The position numbers and the translations under genes are program-made. 64,000 bases of DNA, taken from contig JAUXVI010000057.1 in the NCBI GenBank assembly GCA_030680575.1, forward strand, positions 38,670 through 102,669. The letters are read 5' to 3'. How positions within the stretch are numbered: the stretch's first letter is position 1; each line of letters begins with the position of its first letter. This document shows, piece after piece, positions 56,663 through 64,000 of this stretch. This DNA comes from Hylemonella sp. Lineage in GTDB: Bacteria; Pseudomonadota; Gammaproteobacteria; Burkholderiales; Burkholderiaceae_C. Under the pieces are notes generated by a model that saw only the letters and a program-made list of their open reading frames with translations, was not told where the DNA came from and did no database searches.

Positions 56663-57117
56663 CAGAGCACTCCCAGCAGATGCACTTCAAACGTCACGGG
56701 CTGGCCGGCCAGCGGGTGGTTGAAGTCGAACAGCACAGCGCCGTCTTCACGCACCTGCAGCACCACGCCGGCAAAGCGGCCCTGGCCGTCGGGCGTGGGG
56801 AACTGCACCACGTCGCCCAGGCTGTATTGCTCCAGCGGGTCGCCCATATCGGTCAGCACCTTGCGCGCCAGCCACTGCTGCATGTCGGGGTTGCGCTCGC
56901 CGAAGGCGGCACCGGCCGGCAGTTCGAAAGTCTGGCGCACGCCCTCCTCCAGGCCCAGCAGGCATTGCTCCACCGACGGCGAGAGTTCACCCGTGCCGAG
57001 CGACAGCGTGGCCGGTTTGCCCTCGAAGGTGTTGATGATGTCGCCAGCAGGACCGGCCAGGCGGTAATGCAGGGTCAGGAAGGAGCCGGCCTGGACGCGG
57101 GGAAGGGTGGAGGTCAT
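56662..57117 (-). CDS. fkpB: FKBP-type peptidyl-prolyl isomerase (FkpB/SlpA)
   Basis: 151-residue short FKBP with an inserted flap domain, as in SlyD/SlpA. Features are [40 protein letters not shown] and the flap [20 protein letters not shown]. The C-terminal [20 protein letters not shown] is the family signature. No His-rich metal-binding tail, which excludes SlyD. The ATG at 57117 starts the domain. Adjacent ispH supports the fkpB assignment. Confidence 0.92.
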
Positions 57118-57172
57118 AAAAGTCCCTATAAACTGGCCTCCATTGTAAAAACCTTGGGTCAACCAGCCTCTG

Positions 57173-57856
57173 ATGCCGCTCAAAGACCTTCCACCCGACG
57201 CCCGCCCGCGCGAAAAGCTGCTGGCCCGCGGCCCCGGCGCCTTGAGCGACGCTGAGCTGCTGGCCCTGCTGCTGCGCACCGGGCTGGCCGGCAAGGGTGT
57301 GCTGCAGCTGGCGCAGGAACTGCTGAATGAGCAGACCGGTTTTGGCGGCATGGCCGGCCTGCTGCATGCCACGGCCGACGATTTGAAGCGCATCAAGGGC
57401 CTGGGGCCAGCCAAGCGGGCCGAGCTGGTGGCCGTGCTGGAACTGGCGCGCCGCGCCATGGCCGAGCAGTTAAAGGAACGCGCCGCGCTCGACACACCGG
57501 AGGCCGTCAAGCACTACCTGCAGCTGCACCTGGGCGCCAAAAAGCATGAAGTGTTCGCCGTGCTGTTCCTCGACAGCCAGCATCGCCTACTGGCGCTGGA
57601 AGAACTGTTCCGCGGCACCCTGAGCCAGACCAGCGTCTACCCGCGCGAGGTGGTGCTGCGCGCCCTGCACCACCATGCCGCCGCCGTGGTGCTGGCGCAC
57701 AACCACCCCAGCGGCACGGTGTTGCCCTCGCGCGCCGACGAGGCGCTGACGCAGGCACTCAAGGCTGCGCTGGCACTGGTCGATGTGCGCGTACTCGACC
57801 ACGTGATCGTGGCACCCGGCCAAGCGCTGTCGATGGCCGAAAAAGGGCTCGTGTGA
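57173..57856 (+). CDS. radC: RadC family protein with JAB/MPN domain
   Basis: 227 residues: a UPF0758 N-terminal helix-hairpin-helix region ([40 protein letters not shown]) followed by a JAMM/MPN metalloprotease-like fold with the metal motif [18 protein letters not shown]. Despite the name, E. coli RadC is not a proven repair protein and the function remains unsettled. It overlaps the following Smr gene (TGATG) and is divergent from fkpB. Confidence 0.94.
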   Translation: MPLKDLPPDARPREKLLARGPGALSDAELLALLLRTGLAGKGVLQLAQELLNEQTGFGGMAGLLHATADDLKRIKGLGPAKRAELVAVLELARRAMAEQLKERAALDTPEAVKHYLQLHLGAKKHEVFAVLFLDSQHRLLALEELFRGTLSQTSVYPREVVLRALHHHAAAVVLAHNHPSGTVLPSRADEALTQALKAALALVDVRVLDHVIVAPGQALSMAEKGLV

Positions 57857-58506
57857 TGGTCACCGTCAAGTCGCTCGCCGACCTGAAGCAGGTCAAGAAG
57901 GCCATCGAAGCGCAGGCCAAGCTGGAAGCCGAGCGCCGGGCCGAGCGTGAACGCACCGCGCGTCAATCCACGGCCGACAAGGACCTGTTCATCAAGGCCG
58001 CTGGCGCCGTCCAGCCCTTGACTGACAAGCGCCAGGCGCTATTGAAAAAAGAGCAACCGAAACCCATTCCGGTACAGCGCGAGCGCGACGAGCAGGCGGT
58101 GCTGGTGGAAGCCATCAGCGACGAGTTCGATGTCAGCACTCTGCTGGATGCCGACGAGCACATGAGCTTCCGCTGCCCCGGCATCGGCCCCGACGTGACG
58201 CGCAAACTGCGCCGCGGCGACTGGGCCATCCAGCGCGAGATCGACCTGCACGGCCTGCGCACCGACGAGGCGCGTGGTGCGTTGGGCCAGTTCATCCGCG
58301 ACGCCCGCAAACACGGCATCCGCTGCGTGCGCGTGGTGCACGGCAAGGGCCTCGGCTCACCGGGCAAGACCCCGGTGCTGAAAAGCCGCGTGCACAGCTG
58401 GCTGGTACAGAAGAAGGAAGTGCTGGCTTTTGTGCAGGCCAAGCCGGCGGAGGGTGGTGCGGGTGCCTTGGTGGTACTGCTCCAGCCAGCCACCGCGTCA
58501 ACTTAA
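57856..58506 (+). CDS. Smr/MutS2 C-terminal domain protein
   Basis: 216 residues. The N-terminal 60 residues are a charged, probably coiled-coil stretch. The C-terminal Smr domain has IDLHGLRTDEARGALGQFIR and VRVVHGKGLGSPGKTPVLKS, the DLHG and HGKG motifs of Smr nucleases. Stand-alone Smr proteins (E. coli YdaL/SmrB type) cleave nucleic acids; SmrB-like members act on mRNA at collided ribosomes, but assignment to that subgroup is not certain. Coupled to radC. Confidence 0.88.
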   Translation: MVTVKSLADLKQVKKAIEAQAKLEAERRAERERTARQSTADKDLFIKAAGAVQPLTDKRQALLKKEQPKPIPVQRERDEQAVLVEAISDEFDVSTLLDADEHMSFRCPGIGPDVTRKLRRGDWAIQREIDLHGLRTDEARGALGQFIRDARKHGIRCVRVVHGKGLGSPGKTPVLKSRVHSWLVQKKEVLAFVQAKPAEGGAGALVVLLQPATAST

Positions 58507-58522
58507 CTAAGGCGAGGGCCAT

Positions 58523-59335
58523 ATGAGTTACCAACGAGATTTCAAAACCTGGGATGAATTGGAAGCGCATGTCCGCCAAATGGCCGAGTCCAACGCAACC
58601 TCACAAGGGCTAGACGTAGGTTATTTCTCAGATCTTTTGTTCCGAGGACAAGCCAACCATGATTGGGCGCTTGAAACCACTCTAGAAAGAGCGAAACCTC
58701 AATCAAAAGAACTGGCCGAATACTACAGAGCCGTAGCGATAGCAAAGACGCAAATTGAGACATTCACCAATCGCACTTGGGAAGACATTGACTACCTAAG
58801 CCTGCGACAGGCTTTTGCTGAGTACGATTCATTGCGCTTCTCGAACCTACCTCACTACGACTTCCTCGTATACCTTCGTCACCACGGTTTCCCATCTCCA
58901 CTTCTGGATTGGTCCCGGTCTTTCTATGTCGCAGCATTCTTCGCCTTCAATAGTCCCAAAGCAGAACGTGTATCTATCTTCGTCTACCAAGAACACAGAG
59001 GTAGTGGCAAGTCCAGTTCTTCGGGTTCCGCACAAATTAGGGCTCTTGGCCCGCATGTTCGCAGCCACCCACGACATTTCTTGCAGCAGGGCGAATACAC
59101 GCTATGCGGCCACCATATCGAGGGAAGTTGGCGGTTTGCACCACACTCGGACGTTTTCGCCAGACACGAAGAGTCTCAAGACAAGCTGTGGAAATTCACT
59201 GTGCCTGCATCTGAGTCTGCCAAAGTAATAAAGCGGCTTGACGAATACAACATCAATGCCTTCTCACTCTTTCAGTCCGAAGAGTCGCTCATGGCGACCC
59301 TTGCTGCGCGAGCCTTTTCGCCGCAAGGTCTGTAA
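58523..59335 (+). CDS. FRG domain protein, probable transferred gene
   Basis: 270 residues with the FRG domain named after its signature, seen here as DLLFRGQANHDWALETTLER; YLRHHGFPSPLLDWSRSFYV is the second conserved block. Function is unknown; FRG proteins are scattered among bacteria and phages and often lie in mobile or defence regions. The gene is clearly less GC-rich than its neighbours and uses A/T-ending codons freely, which indicates horizontal acquisition. It sits as a single gene between the Smr gene (16 bp) and a truncated haemoglobin. Confidence 0.87.
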   Translation: MSYQRDFKTWDELEAHVRQMAESNATSQGLDVGYFSDLLFRGQANHDWALETTLERAKPQSKELAEYYRAVAIAKTQIETFTNRTWEDIDYLSLRQAFAEYDSLRFSNLPHYDFLVYLRHHGFPSPLLDWSRSFYVAAFFAFNSPKAERVSIFVYQEHRGSGKSSSSGSAQIRALGPHVRSHPRHFLQQGEYTLCGHHIEGSWRFAPHSDVFARHEESQDKLWKFTVPASESAKVIKRLDEYNINAFSLFQSEESLMATLAARAFSPQGL

Positions 59336-59339
59336 CTGA

Positions 59340-59744
59340 CTACTGTGGCGTATTCCTCATCCAATCCGCCGTGCCGAAGAACGACTCACGCAAGCGCGCC
59401 CGCAGCGCCTCCTCGATCCCCACCTCGCCCATGGCCTGGTCCATGCAGGCCAGCCACTGGTCGCGCTCCAGGATGCCGATCTTGAACGGCATATGCCGCG
59501 CGCGCAGGCGCGGGTGGCCGAAGCGTTCGATGTAGTGCTGCGGGCCACCGAGCCAGCCGCAGAGGAACCAGAACAGTTTTTCGCGTGCGCTGGCCAGATC
59601 GCTGCCGTGGGCGGCGCGCAACTCCTTGTAGCCCGGCTCCAGGTCCATCAAATCGTAGAAGCGCTCCACCAGCGCCTTCACACGTTCTTCGCCGCCGATC
59701 CAGTCAAAGGCACTGGCCGGCTCCGGCTTCTCTTCTGTATTCAT
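59340..59744 (-). CDS. Group II truncated haemoglobin (globin)
   Basis: 134-residue 2-on-2 globin. It shows FDWIGGEERVKALVERFYDL, the FWFLCGWLGGPQHYIERFGH segment and the proximal histidine region HPRLRARHMPFKIG; the late WLACMDQAM provides the group II tryptophan. These proteins bind oxygen or nitric oxide and are linked to NO or peroxide stress. The ATG at 59744 is preferred to an upstream TTG. It ends 4 bp from the convergent FRG gene. Confidence 0.93.
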   Translation of the reverse strand: MNTEEKPEPASAFDWIGGEERVKALVERFYDLMDLEPGYKELRAAHGSDLASAREKLFWFLCGWLGGPQHYIERFGHPRLRARHMPFKIGILERDQWLACMDQAMGEVGIEEALRARLRESFFGTADWMRNTPQ

Positions 59745-59760
59745 GGTCAAAATGGCATTC

Positions 59761-59802
59761 GGCCCTTGATAACTATGCGCGAACAGCTATTAAATTAATA
59801 GC
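59761..59802 (-). repeat. Family 2 stem-loop repeat, intergenic
   Basis: GCTATTAAATTAATAGC at 59786-59802 is a perfect 7-bp stem with a 3-nt loop. Its minus-strand tail CGCGCATAGTTATCAAGGGC matches the tail of the copy at 24221-24261. It fills most of the gap between the haemoglobin gene start and the permease gene end. Confidence 0.65.
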
Positions 59803-59816
59803 AAATCAAATTCAGT

Positions 59817-62336
59817 TCATTGCGCCGCGCGACGCAGCGTCTCGACCACCGGCCGGCGCAGCACGTCGCGCAGGCCCCACCAGCCGGCTGCCAGTGCCAG
59901 CACGGCACCGGCCAGTGCCCCGAGCAGCGGCACCCACAAGGAGACGCTCCAGTCGAATTCGAAGACAAAACGCGCCAGCGCCCAGCCCACCGCTGCAGCC
60001 ACCACCGAGGCCAGGAAACCGGCCAGCAGGCCGACACCCAGCAGCTCGGCGCGCTGCACCTGGCGCAGCAGGCCGGCGCTGGCACCCACCGCGCGCATGA
60101 TGGCGAACTCGCGTGCCCGATCCTCGCGCGTGGCCGTCACCGCCGCCAACAGCACCACCAGGCCGGCAGCGAGCGTGAAGCCGAACAGGAACTCCACCGC
60201 GCGGATCACCTGGTCCAGCACGCGCTGCACCTGCAGCAGCGTGGTGCTCATGTCCACCACCGTGATGTTGGGGAAGTGCCGCACCAGCGCGTTGTCAAAG
60301 CCTTTGACGTCCGGCGCGCGGAAGGCGCTCATGTAGGTGCTGGGCACCTCGGGCATGCGGCTGACCGGGTAGATGGCGAAGAAGTTGGCGCGCATCGAAC
60401 CCCAGTCCACCTTGCGCAGCGAGGTGATGGTGGACTCGGTCGGCACACCGGCGATGTCGAAGCGCAGACGGTCGCCCAGCTTCAGGCCCAGCGTCTTGGC
60501 GATACCTTCCTCCATGCTGATGGCGCCCTCTTCTTCTGCCGTCCACTGCCCGGCCACCACCGGGTTGTGCACGGGCAAGGTAGCGCTGTGCGACAGGTTG
60601 AACTCGCGGTCCAGCAGCCGGCGCGCGCGGTCTTCGGCGTAGTCCTCCGGCTTCACGTCGCGGCCGTTCACCGCCACCAGCCGGCCGCGGATCATGGGGT
60701 ACCAGTCGTAGCCGCTGACGCCTGCGTTTTTCAAGGCCTGCTGGAAGGCGTCGCCCTGGTCGGGCTGGACGTTGATGACAAAACGATTCGGCGCATCGGC
60801 CGGCGTGGCCTGGCGCCAGCCGGCAATCAGGTCAGTGCGCAGCAGCACCAGCAGCACCAGCGCCAGCAGGCCCACCGCCAGGCTGCTCACCTGCACCACG
60901 GTGTAGGCTGGTCGGGCCGCAATCTGGCGCGTGGCCAGCACCAGCCAGCGCGGGGCGCTGGCCTCGTTCACCGCGCGCCGCAGCAGCCACACCGCCCCCC
61001 AACTGGCGGCAGCGAACAGCGCCACCGCGGCGGCAAAACCACCGACGGCAATCAACCCGAGCTTGAGGTCGCTGCTCACCGCCAGCAGCAGCGCCGCAAA
61101 ACCGGCAACGCCGAGCGCCAACACGCCGAGCGAGGCCGGGCGCAGGTTGCCGACATCGCGCCGCAGCACACGCAGCGCCGGCACCTGGGCCAGCTGCAGC
61201 ACCGGCGGCAGGCCAAAGGCCACGAGCAAGGTCTGCCCCATACCGAGGCCGAACAGCACCGGCCAGATGCTCGGTGCCGGTAAGGTGGTTTCCACCAGGC
61301 CGGCCAGCAGCAGCACAAACACATAGTGCACGGCGTAACCCAACAGCACGCCCACCGTGCTGGCGGCCAGACCAGCGAGCACGAACTCGAAGGTGTAGCT
61401 CCAGGCGATGGTGCGGTGGCCCAAGCCCAGCACACGCAGCATGGCGCAGTCGTCCAGGTGGTTGCTGGCAAAACCGCGCGCGGCCAGCGCCACCGCCACC
61501 GCACTGAGCAGGGCCGCCAGCAGTGCCACCAGGTTCAAAAATTTCTCAGCCCGGTCCAGCGTCTGCCCCATCTCGGGCCGGCCGCCCTGCAGCGACTCGA
61601 CGCGCAGGCCACGCAGGCTACGCTGGGTGATCTCGTCATTCGCCCATTTCACGTAGCGCGCCACAGCACGGTCGGCACCGGCCACGGCCAGCCGGTAGCT
61701 GACGCGGCTGGCTGGCTGGATCAATCCGGTGGCGGCAATATCGGCCTCGCGCATCATGGCGCGCGGCGCGAAGTTGATGAAGCCGGCACCACGGTCGGGC
61801 TCCAGCACGATGACGCGGGCAATGCGGAAGCTGCGCTCGCCCAGCAGCAGCGCGTCACCCGCCTGCAGCCCGAGGGCTTCCAGCAGCGGCGCGTCGACCC
61901 AGACCTCGCCCGGCGCCGGAATCTCATCCGTCTTTTGCCCCGGCGCGGCCGCATCACTGGCCACGGTTAACTGGCCGCGCAGCGGGTAGCCATCCTCCAC
62001 CGCCTTCAGCGCCACGAGCCGGCTGCCGCCGCCACGTTCCTCCGGCGCGCGTGCCATGGTGGGGAAACTCAGCGAAGTCGACACCGTCAAGCCCAGCGCC
62101 CGCGCCTGCTTGGCAAAAGCCTCGGGGGCCGGGTTGTCACTCGCCACCACGGCGTCTCCGCCGAGCAGCTGGCGCGCGTCGCGCTGCAGGCCGCCCTTGA
62201 GCCGGTCGGCAAAGAACCCGACGGCGGTGAGCGCCGCCACCGCCAACGTGACGGCCAGCAGCAGCAGGCGCAGTTCACCGGAGCGCAGATCGCGCCACAG
62301 GGTGCGCCAGCCAAGTTGCCAGAAAGTGATGTTCAT
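59817..62336 (-). CDS. FtsX-family ABC transporter permease (YbbP-like)
   Basis: 839-residue membrane protein with two FtsX/MacB modules, about ten membrane segments and large periplasmic loops. It starts NITFWQLGWRTLWRDLRSGE followed by the first segment LRLLLLAVTLAVAALTAVGF. The C-terminus has EFAIMRAVGASAGLLRQVQR, a typical MacB-type coupling region. YbbP in E. coli works with the ATPase YbbA and the lysophospholipase TesA; no such partner genes adjoin here. Substrate unknown. Confidence 0.88.
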   Translation of the reverse strand: MNITFWQLGWRTLWRDLRSGELRLLLLAVTLAVAALTAVGFFADRLKGGLQRDARQLLGGDAVVASDNPAPEAFAKQARALGLTVSTSLSFPTMARAPEERGGGSRLVALKAVEDGYPLRGQLTVASDAAAPGQKTDEIPAPGEVWVDAPLLEALGLQAGDALLLGERSFRIARVIVLEPDRGAGFINFAPRAMMREADIAATGLIQPASRVSYRLAVAGADRAVARYVKWANDEITQRSLRGLRVESLQGGRPEMGQTLDRAEKFLNLVALLAALLSAVAVALAARGFASNHLDDCAMLRVLGLGHRTIAWSYTFEFVLAGLAASTVGVLLGYAVHYVFVLLLAGLVETTLPAPSIWPVLFGLGMGQTLLVAFGLPPVLQLAQVPALRVLRRDVGNLRPASLGVLALGVAGFAALLLAVSSDLKLGLIAVGGFAAAVALFAAASWGAVWLLRRAVNEASAPRWLVLATRQIAARPAYTVVQVSSLAVGLLALVLLVLLRTDLIAGWRQATPADAPNRFVINVQPDQGDAFQQALKNAGVSGYDWYPMIRGRLVAVNGRDVKPEDYAEDRARRLLDREFNLSHSATLPVHNPVVAGQWTAEEEGAISMEEGIAKTLGLKLGDRLRFDIAGVPTESTITSLRKVDWGSMRANFFAIYPVSRMPEVPSTYMSAFRAPDVKGFDNALVRHFPNITVVDMSTTLLQVQRVLDQVIRAVEFLFGFTLAAGLVVLLAAVTATREDRAREFAIMRAVGASAGLLRQVQRAELLGVGLLAGFLASVVAAAVGWALARFVFEFDWSVSLWVPLLGALAGAVLALAAGWWGLRDVLRRPVVETLRRAAQ

Positions 62337-62382
62337 GCCGCAAGCTTAGGGCAAGTACCGCCCGTTTGCCCGACCAAGGACT

Positions 62383-63303
62383 TCAGGCCACCGCGCGCAG
62401 CTTGGGGCCTGCCAATTCCGGCTGCAACTGAAGGCGCTGCACGCCGGTGTAGCAAAGAAAATGCTTGTTGGTCGCCCGACCGATGGTGCACAGGCCGACA
62501 CGCTCGGCCACCGCATGCCCCATCTGCGTGATGCCGCTGCGCGACACCACGATCGGCACGCCCATCTGGGCCGACTTGATGACCATCTCGCTGGTGAGGC
62601 GGCCCGTGGTGTAGAAAATCTTGTCGCCAGTGGGCGCTGTGCGATCCGGCGCCGGGCCGCCCCAAGCCGGGTCAGCCCCCTCGGGGGGCAGCGAACCACA
62701 CGCAGTGGGGAGCGTGGGGGTCATTGCCATCCAGCCGGCGATCGTGTCCACCGCGTTGTGGCGGCCAACATCCTCAACAAACAACTGCAACTCATCGCCG
62801 CGGAACAGCGCACACGCGTGCACCGACCCGGCCGACTTGTAGGTGCTCTCCTTGAGCCGGATCGCGTTGACGATGGCGTACAGCTGCGACTGGCGCAGCA
62901 CCATGTTGGCCGGCAGCTGGATGCTGTCGATCTCGTCCATGAGGTTGCCGAACACGCTGCCCTGCCCACACCCGGTGGTGACCACGCGTTTGGAGGTGCG
63001 CTCTTCGATGTGGTCGATGCCGTGGCGTGTCTTGACCGAGGCTGCGCCCACTTCCCAGTCCACGGTGATGGACTCGATATCGTCGCTGGAGGCGATCAGG
63101 CGCTGGTTGAGCAAGTAGCCCAGCACCAGCCATTCGGGGTGCGCGCCCAGCGTCATGAGCGTCACCAGCTCGCGCTTGTCCACGTACACGGTCAGGTCGC
63201 GCTCGGCGGGGATGGAGATGGTCTCGCGCTCGCCGTGCTGGTTCATGACCTCGACTTCGCGGGTCAGTGGCGCACGCGCCTGGGTGAGGTGGGGCAAAGG
63301 CAT
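62383..63303 (-). CDS. fdhD: Formate dehydrogenase accessory sulfurtransferase FdhD
   Basis: Transfers sulfur from IscS to the molybdenum cofactor of formate dehydrogenase. The 306-residue product has VTTGCGQGSVFG, whose cysteine lies where FdhD normally has a CxxC (here only one Cys is seen, GCGQG), plus FVEDVGRHNAVDTIAGWM and FYTTGRLTSEMVIKSAQMGV. About 25 residues between those last two blocks (ACGSLPPEGADPAWGGPAPD and flanks) are foreign to the family and coincide with a family 1 repeat. It lies upstream of the formate dehydrogenase genes at the window end. Confidence 0.93.
   Translation of the reverse strand: MPLPHLTQARAPLTREVEVMNQHGERETISIPAERDLTVYVDKRELVTLMTLGAHPEWLVLGYLLNQRLIASSDDIESITVDWEVGAASVKTRHGIDHIEERTSKRVVTTGCGQGSVFGNLMDEIDSIQLPANMVLRQSQLYAIVNAIRLKESTYKSAGSVHACALFRGDELQLFVEDVGRHNAVDTIAGWMAMTPTLPTACGSLPPEGADPAWGGPAPDRTAPTGDKIFYTTGRLTSEMVIKSAQMGVPIVVSRSGITQMGHAVAERVGLCTIGRATNKHFLCYTGVQRLQLQPELAGPKLRAVA
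62646..62724 (+). repeat. Family 1 repeat inserted in frame in fdhD
   Basis: GCGCCGGGCCGCCCCAAGCC, TCAGCCCCCTCGGGGGGCAG, CACACGCAGTG and AGCGTGGGGG occur in order and match the recJ copy. Here the repeat is antisense to the host gene, yet the reading frame stays open and both flanks align with FdhD. Confidence 0.85.
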
Positions 63304-63340
63304 GGCGGCAGACTACAGCAGATTCAATGACAACAAAGTC

Positions 63341-63371
63341 AAAGGGCCGGCACCCGGAGGCGCGGCCCTTT
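63341..63371 (-). terminator. Hairpin ending the formate dehydrogenase transcript
   Basis: AAAGGGCCG at 63341-63349 pairs with CGGCCCTTT at 63363-63371 around a 13-nt loop. On the minus strand it lies 40 bp past the stop of the small secreted protein and before fdhD; the T-run is short, so termination strength is uncertain. Confidence 0.5.
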
Positions 63372-63410
63372 CAAACGCAGGCAGACCGGAAATGGTTGCG
63401 CTGCGGCGGA

Positions 63411-63803
63411 TCACTTGCCGGTGGTGGCTGCCGCAGGCGCCTTGCCGCTGGGTGGGCTGGCCGCCGTCGTGCTGGGCGAGTGAGCGCCCGCGGCTTCGAC
63501 CGGTTTGGCCACGGCCGCCGCAGCAACCGCCACGTAGGTGAACGGCCCCGGATCGGCACAGGCCGGCAACGCCGCAGCGGGCTTGACGGACTTGCCGGTG
63601 GACGCGGCGGTCTTGAAGTAGTTGCCCGCCGCGCGGTCCATCGACAGGCAGAGCTTGTAGTTGTCGACCTTGGCCGCCCAGGCCGTTTTGGCCTTGGCTT
63701 CTTCGGCCTTGGCTTTGGCTTCGTCGGTCAACACCGGCGCTGGCAGCTTGGCGAACACCGAGGTGGCCAGCAGCATCGAGAGGCACAGAAGGCTGCGTTT
63801 CAT
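63411..63803 (-). CDS. Small secreted Ala/Lys-rich protein
   Basis: 130 residues with a signal peptide (SLLCLSMLLATSVFA) followed by a charged helix (EAKAKAEEAKAKTAWAAKVD), the sequence YKLCLSMDRAAGNYFK and CADPGPF with two cysteines, and an Ala/Pro/Thr-rich tail. No family is recognised. AAGGAA precedes the ATG at 63803. It lies 32 bp after the formate dehydrogenase gamma gene and probably belongs to that operon. Confidence 0.75.
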   Translation of the reverse strand: MKRSLLCLSMLLATSVFAKLPAPVLTDEAKAKAEEAKAKTAWAAKVDNYKLCLSMDRAAGNYFKTAASTGKSVKPAAALPACADPGPFTYVAVAAAAVAKPVEAAGAHSPSTTAASPPSGKAPAAATTGK

Positions 63804-63835
63804 GGGGTTTCCTTGATTCAGAAAAATCGGTGGGC

Positions 63836-64000
63836 TCAAGCTGCGCGGGGTGCGTCGCTGGCGGCCGACGCGGCCGCTGCAGCCGTGCGGTGCGCGGGGA
63901 TCTTGCCGGCCTTGATGTCGTCGTACCAGAGTTCGTGGTGTTCCTTGGCCCAGGTCTCGTCCACATAGCCGGTCTTCATGGCCTTGTAGGCGCCTTCCAT
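63836..64000 (-). CDS. Formate dehydrogenase gamma subunit (cytochrome b), C-terminal part
   Basis: Only the last 54 residues are in the window; the gene continues past its end, so the ATG at 63998-64000 is probably internal. GYVDETWAKEHHELWYDDIK corresponds to the cytoplasmic tail after the last membrane helix of FdnI/FdoI-type cytochrome b subunits (WAKxHHxxWY). The Ala-rich end is family-variable. It would pass electrons from formate to quinone. The position next to fdhD supports the assignment. Confidence 0.8.
   Translation of the reverse strand: MEGAYKAMKTGYVDETWAKEHHELWYDDIKAGKIPAHRTAAAAASAASDAPRAA

Overview
The window is 64 kb of GC-rich bacterial chromosome, densely packed with genes on both strands. 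Gene content and protein families (DUF4148, DUF1653 and DUF3422 proteins, the RecJ-adjacent conserved protein, a tripartite tricarboxylate transporter, PimC/PimD-like acyl-CoA dehydrogenases, TrpS with a C-terminal add-on) point to a betaproteobacterium of the order Burkholderiales, most likely Comamonadaceae. This is inference from family recognition; no 16S gene is present. Most of the window is ordinary core genome, with no phage, transposase, CRISPR array or plasmid function.

Layout. 0-8.9 kb: end of a RidA gene, lolA-ftsK, trxB, rpmB-rpmG, a fatty acid desaturase, an RsmB-type rRNA methylase, a DUF1653 protein and purN. 9-13.4 kb: two acyl-CoA dehydrogenases closed by a strong terminator, a lipoprotein hydrolase and an HNH nuclease. 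13.5-18.1 kb: ribF-ileS-lspA. 18.1-29.5 kb: accessory metabolism and transport (repeat-containing DUF4148 protein, LysR regulator, quinone oxidoreductase, two DMT exporters, SDR, gamma-glutamyltransferase, DUF3422, TctBA). 29.6-38.4 kb: GspE-like ATPase coupled to a spermidine-synthase-like protein, a DNA glycosylase, TatD, LolD and one LolC/E permease, and recJ. 38.4-46.7 kb: chemoreceptor, diguanylate cyclase, DUF599, rnm, a DMT exporter, yciO, a site-2 protease, trpS and tRNA-Ser(CGA). 46.7-52.6 kb: purT, then a three-gene operon with an exported TPR-CHAT protease-like protein, a secreted small protein and a zinc-ribbon membrane protein. 52.7-59.8 kb: aroG, a Bcp-type peroxiredoxin, serS, ispH-fkpB, radC, an Smr protein, an AT-richer FRG-domain gene and a truncated haemoglobin. 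59.8-64 kb: a large FtsX-type permease, fdhD, a small secreted protein and the end of a formate dehydrogenase gamma subunit.

Themes. Formate links several genes: PurT consumes formate while FdhD and the formate dehydrogenase oxidise it, and PurN supplies the folate-dependent alternative to PurT. Lipoprotein trafficking appears twice (lolA; lolD-lolC/E), together with lspA. The E. coli-type order ribF-ileS-lspA-fkpB-ispH is split into two blocks 38 kb apart.

Most notable. (1) A family of roughly 75-95 bp GC-rich palindromic repeats lies between genes and also, in frame, inside recJ and fdhD, in opposite orientations relative to the host genes. (2) A second short stem-loop family (GCTAT..ATAGC plus a conserved tail) lies in ileS, in a glycosylase gene, at the start of a DMT gene and in an intergenic gap. 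(3) The CHAT/TPR operon at 48.1-52.6 kb looks like a cell-envelope proteolytic or signalling module of unknown purpose, preceded by a structured region ending in an intrinsic terminator.
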